Shown: positions 37,005-45,099 of the stretch, piece after piece
How positions within the stretch are numbered: the stretch's first letter is position 1
Layout of the letters: every line of letters starts with the position of its first letter
From: an uncultured Dehalococcoidia bacterium
GTDB taxonomy: Bacteria > Chloroflexota > Dehalococcoidia > Lucifugimonadales > JADFKI01
Reading direction: 5' to 3'
NCBI GenBank assembly: GCA_958295865.1
Contig: CATQHF010000004.1
Location: 1 to 64,000, forward strand
DNA length: 64,000 nucleotides
Notes under the pieces: model-generated
Told to the model about the DNA's origin: nothing
Database searches by the model: none
What the model saw: the letters and a program-made list of their open reading frames with translations, nothing else
Program-made: the position numbers and the translations under genes

Positions 37005-38285
37005 CTACGCGACACGGATTTCTGCGCTCAGGTCGCCCATCGACAACCTTAGTTGTCGTCCTGCGGAGCGCGTGCCCAAAGGCTTCAGGGCATCCTCGCC
37101 GAAAGCGAGGCGCAGAACGTTGTGCGCGGCGTTAAGGTCTGCATCTAACTGATACCCACAAGCCGTACACCCAAATCGCTTACTCTTCCTGCTCTTGACA
37201 TCTCTGACGAGGCAGAGCGAACAGGTCTGCGATGTATATTGCGAAGGCACCTTCATGAAATCGCGTCCAGCCCTTTCAGCCTTGTACGCGATTTGCTCAC
37301 GAAGTTGCCCTAAGTTTTGCGCTAGTATTTCGCGGTTCAGCCCGCGCTTTTGAGCGACGCCCTTGCGCGGCGCGCCGTCTTCTGCCTTACGCACCTGACG
37401 AGTCATACCCGGGAGATTGAGGTCTTCAACGGCTATCCGGCTGAACTTCTTCACGATAGCCGCTGACGCTTGGTGCGTAGCGTTCCGCACCCGTATGCGC
37501 TCACGCTCGCAGAAATTGGCGTAGGCGGCGCGTTTCTTGGCTCGTGCGTGCGAACCCTTTTTCGCCCGCGCTAATCGCCTTTGGTGGCGTCTCTTGCCCT
37601 TCCAGTCCAACTCCACACGGGGGATTGCTTCACCCGTGGACAGCATAGCTCGGTCATTTACGCCCATGTCGATTCCGACAGCATCAACGGAGCGCGGGAG
37701 GCGGAACTCGTCGTCAGGCATTTCAACCTGAAGTTGAAGCCACAGGCGGCGTCCTTTCTTGGTAATGCTGAACGACTTGACGACAGCGTGCTCTGGGATA
37801 GGCTTGCGGAAGCGCATCTTGCCGATGCCCTTGACACGCGCGGTGTTGCCTACGAACTTGATTGCTTGTACATTCGCTACGCCGAGAGTGCGGAAGCGAT
37901 GAGCAGGCTTGAAGCGGGGATGCCCCTTGCCCAGACCTTTAGCAGCGCGCGAAAAGAATGACTTGTATGCGTCATCCAATCGCTTTAACGCGGCAACTTC
38001 TAGCCGGCGGTTCAGCGATGCGTAATCTTCAAAGTCTGCGCGAATGCCAGTGAGTTCCTTGTTATGTGCCTTGTACGAAGTCGCGTCCAGTTCTTCCTTG
38101 AACGCCTTCCGCGCCTGCGTGGGGTTGTCAGCGAACTCAGTGCGATGCTTCACCCTTTCCCAGACGGTCTTGCGATGCTCCAAGGCGGCGTTGTATAGGT
38201 GGCGCGTAAGGGTAAGCGCGTCCTCTACGGCTTGATAGACCGCAGTGTTGCCGTACACCCTGAACTGGAGTGTAGTCATTACCAT
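37005..38285 (-). CDS. tnpB: TnpB-type RNA-guided nuclease (IS200/IS605 family)
   Basis: A 426-residue TnpB. The RuvC-like triad is complete: D206 in GIDMGVND, E287 in VEDLNLPGM and D382 in DADLNAAHN. The zinc ribbon has CSLC (355/358) and CTAC (373/376). The frame continues upstream to 38453, but the homologous region begins at MVMTTLQFRVY, so ATG 38285 or 38279 is the start. No TnpA transposase is next to it, so the element depends on a partner elsewhere or is immobile. In this family a guide (omega) RNA usually overlaps the 3' end of tnpB; the 61-bp repeats just beyond the stop are in that position. It lies directly downstream of ribH on the same strand. Confidence 0.9.
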   Translation of the reverse strand: MVMTTLQFRVYGNTAVYQAVEDALTLTRHLYNAALEHRKTVWERVKHRTEFADNPTQARKAFKEELDATSYKAHNKELTGIRADFEDYASLNRRLEVAALKRLDDAYKSFFSRAAKGLGKGHPRFKPAHRFRTLGVANVQAIKFVGNTARVKGIGKMRFRKPIPEHAVVKSFSITKKGRRLWLQLQVEMPDDEFRLPRSVDAVGIDMGVNDRAMLSTGEAIPRVELDWKGKRRHQRRLARAKKGSHARAKKRAAYANFCERERIRVRNATHQASAAIVKKFSRIAVEDLNLPGMTRQVRKAEDGAPRKGVAQKRGLNREILAQNLGQLREQIAYKAERAGRDFMKVPSQYTSQTCSLCLVRDVKSRKSKRFGCTACGYQLDADLNAAHNVLRLAFGEDALKPLGTRSAGRQLRLSMGDLSAEIRVA

Positions 38286-38454
38286 GAAGCGCCCTTTTCT
38301 TTGGGAATTGCATGGGAGAGAACTGCCATTGTGTTCCCCTTTCTCATCGAAATGACAGGGGTGGAAGGCTCGAAATGGCAGTACGGGGTTGCTCATTTTG
38401 TGCTTTACATACCCCTGACCCGCCCAAAGGATGAGGGCAAAGCCGACGACCACC

Positions 38455-38928
38455 CTACCGCGTGTCCAGCGCGCGCATCAGGTTCGCCATTTCGATGGCA
38501 GCGAGGCCCGCGCCGTAGCCATTGTTGCCCTGCTTGCCGCCAGCGCGGTTGATTGCCTGCTCCAGCGTGTCGGTCGTCAGCACGCCGAATATCACGGGAA
38601 CGCCGCTGCTGACGGAGGCGTTGGCTATGCCCTTAGCCGCCTCGCCAGCCACATGCTCGTAGTGGTCGGTCTCGCCGCGTATCACCGCGCCAAGGCATAT
38701 CACCGCGTCCTGCTGCCCCGACTCTGCCAGCTTCTTAGCCACAAGCGGCAGCTCGAACGAACCCGGCACATACGCCACGCTCACATCGTCATCGCGCACG
38801 CCATGCCGCGACAGCGCGGCGCGCGCGCCCTCCAGCAGCCTGGATGTGATGAACTCATTGAAGGTCGCAACCACTATGGCGACTCGAAGCCCTTCGCCCT
38901 GCATATCGCCCTGCAATTCTACGCTCAT
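38455..38928 (-). CDS. ribH: 6,7-dimethyl-8-ribityllumazine synthase
   Basis: Condenses 5-amino-6-ribitylaminouracil with 3,4-dihydroxy-2-butanone 4-phosphate, the penultimate riboflavin step, usually as a 60-mer or pentamer. The length, 157 residues, is normal. Family motifs are VATFNEFIT, VPGSFELPL, CLGAVIRGETDHYEHV (with the catalytic His), FGVLTT and NRAGGKQGNNG. The start overlaps the ribBA stop by 4 nt (ATGA), so it is translationally coupled as the last gene of the riboflavin operon. The tnpB element begins close to its 3' end but has not damaged the reading frame. Confidence 0.96.
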   Translation of the reverse strand: MSVELQGDMQGEGLRVAIVVATFNEFITSRLLEGARAALSRHGVRDDDVSVAYVPGSFELPLVAKKLAESGQQDAVICLGAVIRGETDHYEHVAGEAAKGIANASVSSGVPVIFGVLTTDTLEQAINRAGGKQGNNGYGAGLAAIEMANLMRALDTR

Positions 38929-40148
38929 TGGTCGTCCCCCGCCGCATTGTCAAAGTCTAGCGTGTGTCCCATTCGCGCCGCCTTCGTCTCCAAGTAGCGC
39001 CTGTTGTCTTCGTTCACCGGCGCGATGAGCGGCACCTCTTCCACAAGCTCCAGCCCGAAGCTCTCGATGCCCACGCGCTTCTTCGGGTTGTTCGTCAGGA
39101 AGCGCATCTTTCGCACGCCCAGGTCAACCAGAATCTGCGCGCCCACGCCGTACTGCCGCGGGTCAGGGTCGAACCCCAGATGAATGTTGGCGTCCACCGT
39201 GTCCAGCCCCTCGTCTTGCAGCGCATAAGCCCTGAGCTTGTTGTGGATGCCGATGCCGCGCCCTTCCTGCCGCATGTACAGGAACACGCCGCAATCCTCT
39301 TCGCCGATGGCTTTGAGGGCAAGCGAGCGCTGGTCGCCGCAGTCGCAGCGCCTGCTGCCGAACACATCCCCGGTCAGGCACTCGCTATGCACGCGCACGA
39401 GCGTCGCATCGTCCGCACTGATTCGCCCCTTCACCAGCGCCACATGCTCGTCCCTATCGACTAGGCTCCTGTACGACACGGCGGTGAACTCGCCGTACTC
39501 GGTCGGCACGCGCGCCTCTGCCACCCGCGCGATGAGCCGCTCATGCTCCCGCCGATACGCGATGATGTCGGCGACGCTCACTATCTTCACATCGTGCCGC
39601 TCGGAGAACTCCTCCAGCTGCGGCATGCGCGCCATAGAGCCGTCGTCCGCCATTATCTCGCAGATGACGCCCGCCGGCTGCAACCCCGCGAGCCGCGCCA
39701 GGTCGACGACCGCCTCCGTCTGCCCCGCGCGCTTCAGCACGCCGCCCTCCATGTAGCGCAGCGGGAATATATGCCCCGGCCGAGCCAGGTCTTCCGGCCT
39801 GGTCGTGGGGTCTATCAGCGCCCTTATCGTGGCGGCGCGGTCGTGCGCGGATATGCCGGTCGTCGCGCCGTCCAGCACATCGACGGAGACGGTGAACGCC
39901 GTGCTGAGCCGCGCCGTGTTCTCATAGACCATCATCGGGATGCGGAGCTGGTCGAGCCGCTGCGACATCATCGGCACGCAGATTAGACCGCGCCCCTCGA
40001 TCGCCATGAAGTTGACCGCCTCCGGCGTTATCAGCTCAGCCGCCATCGCCAGGTCGCCTTCGTTCTCCCGATCCTCGTCGTCCACGATGATGACTATCTT
40101 GCCAGCCCGAATGTCCCTTATCGCATCCTCAATACTGGATAGCGGCAT
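38925..40148 (-). CDS. ribBA: Bifunctional DHBP synthase / GTP cyclohydrolase II
   Basis: A 407-residue fusion supplying both riboflavin precursors. The N-terminal half (about 1-200) is 3,4-dihydroxy-2-butanone-4-phosphate synthase, with the acidic metal motif [11 protein letters not shown], the [10 protein letters not shown] loop, and PGHIFPL and [11 protein letters not shown]. The C-terminal half is GTP cyclohydrolase II, with zinc cysteines in [17 protein letters not shown], the catalytic [13 protein letters not shown] segment, YGVGAQIL and FLTNNPKK. Both sets of active-site residues are intact, so both activities are expected. AGGAGG lies 6 nt before the ATG. A 120-nt repeat-bearing gap separates it from ribE upstream, and it overlaps ribH downstream. 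Confidence 0.96.
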   Translation of the reverse strand: MPLSSIEDAIRDIRAGKIVIIVDDEDRENEGDLAMAAELITPEAVNFMAIEGRGLICVPMMSQRLDQLRIPMMVYENTARLSTAFTVSVDVLDGATTGISAHDRAATIRALIDPTTRPEDLARPGHIFPLRYMEGGVLKRAGQTEAVVDLARLAGLQPAGVICEIMADDGSMARMPQLEEFSERHDVKIVSVADIIAYRREHERLIARVAEARVPTEYGEFTAVSYRSLVDRDEHVALVKGRISADDATLVRVHSECLTGDVFGSRRCDCGDQRSLALKAIGEEDCGVFLYMRQEGRGIGIHNKLRAYALQDEGLDTVDANIHLGFDPDPRQYGVGAQILVDLGVRKMRFLTNNPKKRVGIESFGLELVEEVPLIAPVNEDNRRYLETKAARMGHTLDFDNAAGDDQ

Positions 40149-40189
40149 CGTCAGCCTCCTGTATCATCCCTTCCATCCTGATGGGCGAA

Positions 40190-40262
40190 GGTTAGAGCCT
40201 GCCCGTCCCTGTCCTTGAGCATGCCGAAGGGCTTGTCCTGAGCTTGTCGAAGGGATAGGAGT
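40190..40262. repeat. Dispersed repeat with CTTGAGCATGCCGAAGG / GAGCTTGTCGAAGG units
   Basis: Two related CCTGAGCnTGnCGAAGGG-like units in the ribE-ribBA gap. Fragments of the same family are seen at 23150-23195. Confidence 0.55.
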
Positions 40263-40268
40263 AACTCG

Positions 40269-40877
40269 CTAAAGCTCATCGGCTGTATCCAGCGGCGCGC
40301 GCACCGACAGCGCGAGCCGCTCCACATATTTCGCCATAATGTCCACTTCCAGGTTCACGCTGTCCCCAACCTGCTTGCTTCCGAAGACCGTATTCGCCTG
40401 CGTGTGCGGAATTATGGTTACGCTGAACGAAAAGTTATCACAGTGTACAATGGTGAGGCTTGCCCCGTCCACAGCGATAAACCCTTTTTCCACCACATAG
40501 CGCATCATAGACGATGGCGCGTCGATGACCACCAGCAGCGCGTCCCCCTCGCTCTCGATGGAGCGAATGGTGGCTGTGGCATCCACATGCCCCTGCACCA
40601 TGTGGCCGCCGAAGCGCCCATAAGCGGGCATGGAGCGTTCGAGGTTGACCGGCGCGCCCGCGACGAGGTCTCCCAAGTTCGTGCGCCGCAGCGTCTCCGG
40701 CACGACATCCACGCTGAAGGCGGATTCGTCGTGCGCCGTTACCGTCAGGCATGTCCCGTTGACCGCGATGCTGTCGCCCACCTTGACATCGCTCAGCACC
40801 TCGGACGCGCCTATGACCAGCCTGCCCGGCTCAACGACCTTGACCGAGCCGACTTCCTCAACTATTCCTGTGAACAT
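40269..40877 (-). CDS. ribE: Riboflavin synthase alpha chain
   Basis: Dismutates two lumazines to riboflavin. The 202-residue protein consists of two similar beta-barrel halves. The first begins MFTGIVEEVGSV with GDSIAVNGTCLTV and the FGGHMVQGHVD motif. The second has VEKGFIAVDGASLTIV, IIPHTQANTVF and VNLEVDIMAKYVERL. The start is placed at MFTGIVEEVG, the invariant N-terminus of the family, although the frame is open 33 nt further upstream. It overlaps the end of ribD by 20 nt, so the two are co-translated. A repeat-containing gap follows before ribBA. Confidence 0.96.
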   Translation of the reverse strand: MFTGIVEEVGSVKVVEPGRLVIGASEVLSDVKVGDSIAVNGTCLTVTAHDESAFSVDVVPETLRRTNLGDLVAGAPVNLERSMPAYGRFGGHMVQGHVDATATIRSIESEGDALLVVIDAPSSMMRYVVEKGFIAVDGASLTIVHCDNFSFSVTIIPHTQANTVFGSKQVGDSVNLEVDIMAKYVERLALSVRAPLDTADEL

Positions 40878-41982
40878 CGCTGCTGCCCCCATATTCGCCA
40901 GTATATCCAATTATCGCCATATCCGCGCCGAATCGCCGCGCCTCCACATCGCGCAAGCGCAGCGCGTCTTCCATGCTCGCAATCCCTCTGCCGCCAACGG
41001 GCGATATGGCATCGCTGCCGCCTATTATAACGGGCGCTACGAAAGCCACAACCTTATCGACCATACGCAGGTCGAACAGCGTCCCTAGAACCGCGCCGCC
41101 GCCCTCCATCAGAACGCTAGTAATGTCGCGCTCGCCCAGCGCGGACATTAGCGCCCGCATATCTACGCGCCCGTCTGCGCCCGGCATGCTCAGCGTTTCG
41201 ACGCTTGCGGGCATGTCTTCCGTTCGCGGTGAGCCGGTAGAACCGTCGCCCGCCGTAACCCAGAGCGTATCGCCCGGCGCGCGCAGCATCCGCGCGGCAT
41301 GCGGCATTCTGGCATGGCTGTCGAGAACCACGCGCAGCGGCTGGCGCTGGTTGGCGTTGCCCTCGGCGTCGCGCGCCGTCAGCATCGGGTCGTCGGCGAG
41401 CGCGGTGTTGATGCCGACCATGATTGCGTCCGATTGCGCGCGCAGCAGATGGGCGAAGCCCCGCGACTCCGCGCCGCTAATCCACTTGGAATCGCCGGAG
41501 CGCGCCGCTATCTTGCCGTCCAGGCTCATGGCGAACTTGGCAGTGATGAAGGGCAGGCGCGTGGCGCTGTGCTTGGCGAACGCCTCGATGAGCTTGTGCG
41601 CCTCACCCGCGCGCTCGCCGATATGCGTGTCGATGCCGGCGGCGTTCAGGCGCGCGATGCCGCCGCCCGCGACATTGGGGTTCGGGTCTCGCGCGGCGAT
41701 ATGCACCCGCCCGACGCCTGCCGCGATGATTGCTTCGGAGCAGGGCGGCGTGCGCCCGTAGTGGTTGCACGGCTCCAGCGTGGTGTAGAGCGTTGCGGAT
41801 TGCGCCAACGCGCCCGCCTGTCGCAGCGCCGCCGCCTCAGCGTGCTGCTGCCCCGGCGGGTGCGTCCAGCCCTCGCCCACAACCTCATCGCCCCGCGCGA
41901 TGACGCAGCCGACGGCAGGGTTCGGGCTGGTCGTTCCCAGCGCCCGCCAGCCCAACGACAGCGCCCGTTGCATGTGCCGCAT
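40858..41982 (-). CDS. ribD: Bifunctional diaminohydroxyphosphoribosylaminopyrimidine deaminase / reductase
   Basis: A 374-residue enzyme catalysing two successive riboflavin steps. The deaminase domain has the zinc motif HAEAAAL plus LEPCNHYGRTPPCSEAI (His, two Cys, and the catalytic Glu). The reductase domain starts near FITAKFAMSLDGKIA with SKWISG and later VLMEGGGAVLGTLF. The start is the ATG at 41982, 8 nt after the dcd stop; the longer upstream frame overlaps dcd and is not conserved. Inside the reductase domain the residues GSTGSPRTED are encoded by a copy of the genome's GTTCGYGGTGAGCC repeat (41217-41244). The repeat inserted in frame and was tolerated. It overlaps ribE by 20 nt. Confidence 0.95.
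   Translation of the reverse strand: MRHMQRALSLGWRALGTTSPNPAVGCVIARGDEVVGEGWTHPPGQQHAEAAALRQAGALAQSATLYTTLEPCNHYGRTPPCSEAIIAAGVGRVHIAARDPNPNVAGGGIARLNAAGIDTHIGERAGEAHKLIEAFAKHSATRLPFITAKFAMSLDGKIAARSGDSKWISGAESRGFAHLLRAQSDAIMVGINTALADDPMLTARDAEGNANQRQPLRVVLDSHARMPHAARMLRAPGDTLWVTAGDGSTGSPRTEDMPASVETLSMPGADGRVDMRALMSALGERDITSVLMEGGGAVLGTLFDLRMVDKVVAFVAPVIIGGSDAISPVGGRGIASMEDALRLRDVEARRFGADMAIIGYTGEYGGSSDVHRNS
41217..41244 (+). repeat. Dispersed repeat captured inside ribD
   Basis: GTTCGCGGTGAGCCGGTAGA matches the intergenic repeat GTTCGTGGTGAGCCTGTCGA but lies within coding DNA and adds about nine codons without a frameshift. Confidence 0.65.
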
Positions 41983-41989
41983 CCGACTG

Positions 41990-42562
41990 CTAATCCTTGC
42001 CGTTCTTGAAGTCCCGATATGCGCGGCTTGCCGTGGGCGAAGTCTGCCCCTGATACTTGCTGCCCAGCCCCGGCGAACCGTAGGGGACATCCGCCGGCGC
42101 TGACAGTTGCAGGAACGAGAGCTGCCCTATCTTCATGCCGTGATACAGCGTGATGGGCAGGTTCGCCACATTGCTCAACTCCAGCGTCAGATGCCCCTTC
42201 CAGCCCGGATCGACATAGCCCGCCGTGGAGTGAATCAGCAACCCGATGCGCCCTAGCGAACTCTTGCCTTCAAGCCGCGCTACGAGGTCATTCGGCAGCT
42301 CGATCGTCTCCAATGTGCTGCCAAGCACGAACTCGCCGGGGTGCAGCATGAACGGCTGCTCGCGTATCTCTTCCATCTCGGTCAGATCGCTCATATCCTC
42401 GCGCACATCTATGTATGGACGGCGCGAGTTTCGGAACACGAGAATCTGCCCGTCGAGATGTATATCGACGCTGGCGGGCTGGATGCAGCCATCCCCCAGC
42501 GGCTCGACGACAATCTTGCCCTCTGCCAGCAGCATCTTGATTGTGTGGTCGCTGAGAACCAT
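41990..42562 (-). CDS. dcd: dCTP deaminase (possibly bifunctional dCTP deaminase/dUTPase)
   Basis: A 190-residue trimeric nucleotide enzyme. The core GKSSLGRIGLLIHSTAGYVD, followed by PGWKGHLTLELSNVANLPIT and GSKYQGQ, is close to the actinobacterial and archaeal bifunctional DCD-DUT enzymes, which convert dCTP directly to dUMP. The catalytic Glu is in LTLELSN. Bifunctionality is inferred from resemblance only. The start at 42562 has GGAGGGGAAG directly upstream; the frame extends to 42730 but that part is not conserved. It is the first gene of the riboflavin operon: ribD begins 8 nt after its stop, with AAGGA inside the last dcd codons. Confidence 0.93.
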   Translation of the reverse strand: MVLSDHTIKMLLAEGKIVVEPLGDGCIQPASVDIHLDGQILVFRNSRRPYIDVREDMSDLTEMEEIREQPFMLHPGEFVLGSTLETIELPNDLVARLEGKSSLGRIGLLIHSTAGYVDPGWKGHLTLELSNVANLPITLYHGMKIGQLSFLQLSAPADVPYGSPGLGSKYQGQTSPTASRAYRDFKNGKD

Positions 42563-42659
42563 CTTCCCCTCCGCGCGGCTCTGTCCCTTCATGGGGGTTA
42601 TTTCCCCCCGTACAACTAAAGGCGGGGATCGCTGTGCGCCGCCATAGTATAGCGGCGTG

Positions 42660-42668
42660 ATTGTAGCA
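42660..42668 (-). promoter_or_regulatory. Extended -10 promoter upstream of dcd-rib operon
   Basis: TGCTACAAT on the minus strand, about 100 nt upstream of the dcd ATG. A short CGCCGC/GCGGCG hairpin follows. No FMN riboswitch consensus is seen in the leader. Confidence 0.4.
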
Positions 42669-42749
42669 ACCCGCGCGCCAGCCTGCATAGCGTCCCGTCG
42701 TTCACCATGCGCCGACTTTGGCGCATCCACCGATGTCAGCCCATGCCGT

Positions 42750-43616
42750 CTAGTATATGGCGAACCCTGCCTGCACCCTGAGCGAAAGCCGTAATTCGCC
42801 GCCGCTTATACTAGGCGCGGCTAGAGCGGCGGGCGCGGCGTAGGCATAGTCGAAGCTGCGCTCGGCGAAGCCCCTCACCGACGGCGCGGATGCCCCTTCG
42901 CTGATGTAAATCAGTCGCCCAACCGTGACATCCGACAACTGCGCCAGATGCTCGGCTTTTGCCTTGGCGTCGGCGACCGCCATCTCACGCAGCTGCGCCA
43001 TCTTGGGCTTGGAGTCTTCCAGCGTGAAGTTGATGTTGTTTATACGCACATCGTCGCCGCCCGCCGCTACCACCTCGTCTATGACTTCCCCGACAGCGTC
43101 TAGGTCGCGCAGCTTCACCGTCGCGTTGTTCCTGACGCGATAGCCTACCAGAACCTCCCTGCTGCTGCGGATGCCGTCCTTCTCCTCTTCTATGTAGTCG
43201 TAGCGGGGATAGACGCTGAAGCGGCTCGTCTGTATGTCTTCGTCCTTCACCCTTCTAGCCTTCAACGCGCCGACTACCGCATCCATCGCGGTGGACGCCC
43301 TGCTATTAGCCTCCGACACATTGGGCGCGGACACCTCCACTCCAAAGTCCAGCATAGCAAGGTCGGGCGCGACCGAAATCGTCCCTTCGCCGGACACCCA
43401 GATGCCCGCCTGCCCGTCGCCGTATGCCGCGGGCGCGCCTTGCTCCGTCAGGACGGGCGCATTCCCCGGCGCTTCCGATGGCGCGGGCGCGACAGGCGCT
43501 ATCTGCGGCGCTGCCAGCCCAAGCGCCGCCGCCGCTTCGCTCCTGTCTATGGACACCGCCGCTAAAGTGGCGACGACCGCCATTGCCGCTATCACGATTG
43601 CCGTAACCTTACGCAT
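42750..43616 (-). CDS. SIMPL-domain (DUF541) exported protein
   Basis: A 288-residue protein with an N-terminal membrane/signal segment (about 6-24), an Ala/Pro linker, and a SIMPL/DUF541 domain beginning WVSGEGTISVAPDLAMLDFGV. Further typical stretches are VKDEDIQTSRFSVYPRYDY, GYRVRNNATVKLRDLD, INNINFTLED and AVADAKAKAEHLAQL. Relatives such as YggE are periplasmic or membrane proteins linked to oxidative-stress tolerance and, in one case, channel-like multimers; the exact function is unknown. It lies on the same strand as dcd but 190 nt upstream, so it may have its own transcript. A likely SD is poorly defined. Confidence 0.9.
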   Translation of the reverse strand: MRKVTAIVIAAMAVVATLAAVSIDRSEAAAALGLAAPQIAPVAPAPSEAPGNAPVLTEQGAPAAYGDGQAGIWVSGEGTISVAPDLAMLDFGVEVSAPNVSEANSRASTAMDAVVGALKARRVKDEDIQTSRFSVYPRYDYIEEEKDGIRSSREVLVGYRVRNNATVKLRDLDAVGEVIDEVVAAGGDDVRINNINFTLEDSKPKMAQLREMAVADAKAKAEHLAQLSDVTVGRLIYISEGASAPSVRGFAERSFDYAYAAPAALAAPSISGGELRLSLRVQAGFAIY

Positions 43617-43765
43617 CTTATCCCTCCATAACCTTCATCCCGAGTATCTCGCCGAGCGCGTATCCCGAACCCGCATATAGCCTATAACGCCCTCATGCCC
43701 GATTGGTTACTATGTATGCGGGCGATTAGGCATGCCTGATTATACTTGCGCGTCCCGTCCTGCGC

Positions 43766-43771
43766 TATAAT
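43766..43771 (+). promoter_or_regulatory. -10 element upstream of lepB
   Basis: A perfect TATAAT lies 55 nt before the lepB ATG. The TTGCGC upstream is spaced only 14 bp, so the -35 is uncertain. Confidence 0.35.
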
Positions 43772-43826
43772 GTAATCTGCCAAGCCGGAAACGGCGCATA
43801 GGACATTCACACGGCGATAGGAACTG

Positions 43827-44450
43827 ATGCGAGCCTTAATTCGAGAGATAATAGAGACGATAATCCTGTCGCTGCTGCTGTTCCTTGGCGTTCAGTTCAC
43901 CGTGCAGACCTATCAGGTCGAGGGCGCGAGCATGCGCCCAACGCTCGCTCAGGGGCAGTATCTGCTGGTCAACAAGCTGGTGTATCGCCATTTCAATGTG
44001 GGCGGCGTGGGCGAATACACGACCGAACTCGCTTACGCGCAGCCCGCGAACATCTTCCCGTTCGATGCGCCGAACCTGGGCGATGTGGTCGTGTTCAACT
44101 TCCCGCACGACCCGACGAGGGACTTCGTGAAGCGCATCATCGGCGTGCCCGGCGACACCGTGGAGATTCGGGACGGGCAGACCTTCGTCAACGGCGTGCA
44201 GCTGCATGAGTCCTATGTCACGCGCCCCGATGACGACGATATGGATGCGTTCACGGTGAAGCCCAACGAGTTTTTCGTGCTGGGCGACAACCGCCTGCAA
44301 AGCAACGACTCGCGCGACTGGGGCGCGGTGCCGCTCGAATACATAGTCGGCAGGGCTTGGGTGCGCTACTGGCCCCCCGATGAGATACGCATCTTCTCAG
44401 ACGATAGCGGCGCAACCGGCTCAGCCGCCGCCCACGCCGCGCCGCGATAA
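43827..44450 (+). CDS. lepB: Signal peptidase I
   Basis: A 207-residue membrane-bound leader peptidase that removes signal peptides from exported proteins. One N-terminal transmembrane segment spans about 8-26. The catalytic Ser35 lies in VEGASMRPTL, and the general-base Lys102 in DFVKRIIGVPGD. Box D/E sequences PNEFFVLGDNRLQSNDSRDWG complete the active site. Residues 55-80 between the Ser and Lys boxes are longer than in the simplest Gram-positive-type enzymes. The C-terminus is Ala/Ser-rich. AGGA lies 4 nt before the ATG. It probably processes the many exported proteins encoded nearby. Confidence 0.95.
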   Translation: MRALIREIIETIILSLLLFLGVQFTVQTYQVEGASMRPTLAQGQYLLVNKLVYRHFNVGGVGEYTTELAYAQPANIFPFDAPNLGDVVVFNFPHDPTRDFVKRIIGVPGDTVEIRDGQTFVNGVQLHESYVTRPDDDDMDAFTVKPNEFFVLGDNRLQSNDSRDWGAVPLEYIVGRAWVRYWPPDEIRIFSDDSGATGSAAAHAAPR

Positions 44451-44506
44451 GCGGCGGGATGAACGATTGTCACGGAAGGCACGGAGTAGGTTTGCGGAGT
44501 TGGGGG

Positions 44507-44701
44507 CTAGTCCGCGTCGCCTAGGGTTTCGTGGGTGTGCGTTTGTTGCAGGAGTACGCTGTTGACGCCGTTGATGCGCGCCTGATCCAGTTCCGATTGG
44601 GATACTCGCTTGCCCTGCTCTATAATCTCCGCTCTGAGTTCGTTTCCCTGGGTTTCTATCTTGGTTTCAAGACGGCTTGACCGGTTGTTGATTTGCCACA
44701 T
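44507..44701 (-). CDS. Possible small membrane/coiled-coil protein (start unclear)
   Basis: A 64-codon frame from ATG 44701 encodes a charged helix (LETKIETQGNELRAEIIEQG) able to form a coiled coil. Reading the same frame upstream gives a clean hydrophobic helix (ITVAAILIGIFAVLLGIAAL) joined directly to it, as in the other small coil/TM proteins here. No ATG, GTG or TTG opens that extension. An ACG at 44773 with GGAGG about 12 nt upstream is the only candidate. Either the gene uses a rare start, has lost its start, or contains a frameshift. The rest of 44451-44889 shows nothing else. Confidence 0.4.
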   Translation of the reverse strand: MWQINNRSSRLETKIETQGNELRAEIIEQGKRVSQSELDQARINGVNSVLLQQTHTHETLGDAD

Positions 44702-44889
44702 GAGCGCCGCTATTCCGAGTAGGACAGCGAATATGCCTATGAGAATTGCCGCTACCGTGATTGCTTGTGCCGTTTCCCGAGGACACCTCCGGCCGAGTTC
44801 GGTGTCTGAAAAGTAGAGCGAATTGTATCATATACAGATATGGACGGACGGATATAGACTGCCCACGCCGCGCCGCGATAGCATTGCCC

Positions 44890-44918
44890 TTGAAACGCCG
44901 CCCGACTGCGCTTAAAAT
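44890..44918 (+). promoter_or_regulatory. Promoter of tRNA-Lys
   Basis: TTGAAA (44890-44895) and TAAAAT (44913-44918) are separated by exactly 17 bp and end 35 nt before the tRNA. Confidence 0.65.
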
Positions 44919-44953
44919 TGAGATTGCGCCTCTTGAACTCATGCCGATACTGT

Positions 44954-45028
44954 GGGCCTGTAGCTCAGCCCGGTTAGAGCATCGGACTTTTAATCCGAGT
45001 GTCCAGGGTTCGAATCCCTGCGGGCCCA
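44954..45028 (+). tRNA. tRNA-Lys (anticodon TTT)
   Basis: A 75-nt cloverleaf. The acceptor stem GGGCCTG pairs with CGGGCCC (one G-T pair), followed by discriminator A. The D-arm has TAGCTCAG and GGTTAGAGC, the anticodon loop CTTTTAA reads TTT, and the T-arm has GGTTCGAATCC. CCA is not encoded. Confidence 0.97.
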
Positions 45029-45099
45029 CTTCCATATCTGGTATCATCCTGCCCATCTAGGCTACCCCCGGCTAACCCCCGTCCCCATAGGAGGATTCA

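Noticed and set aside
42563..42730. FMN riboswitch ahead of the riboflavin operon
   Set aside because: None of the conserved RFN-element boxes could be recognised; only a short GC hairpin is present.
44667..45056. Minus-strand ORF covering tRNA-Lys
   Set aside because: It runs through the tRNA gene and its promoter; composition is not protein-like.
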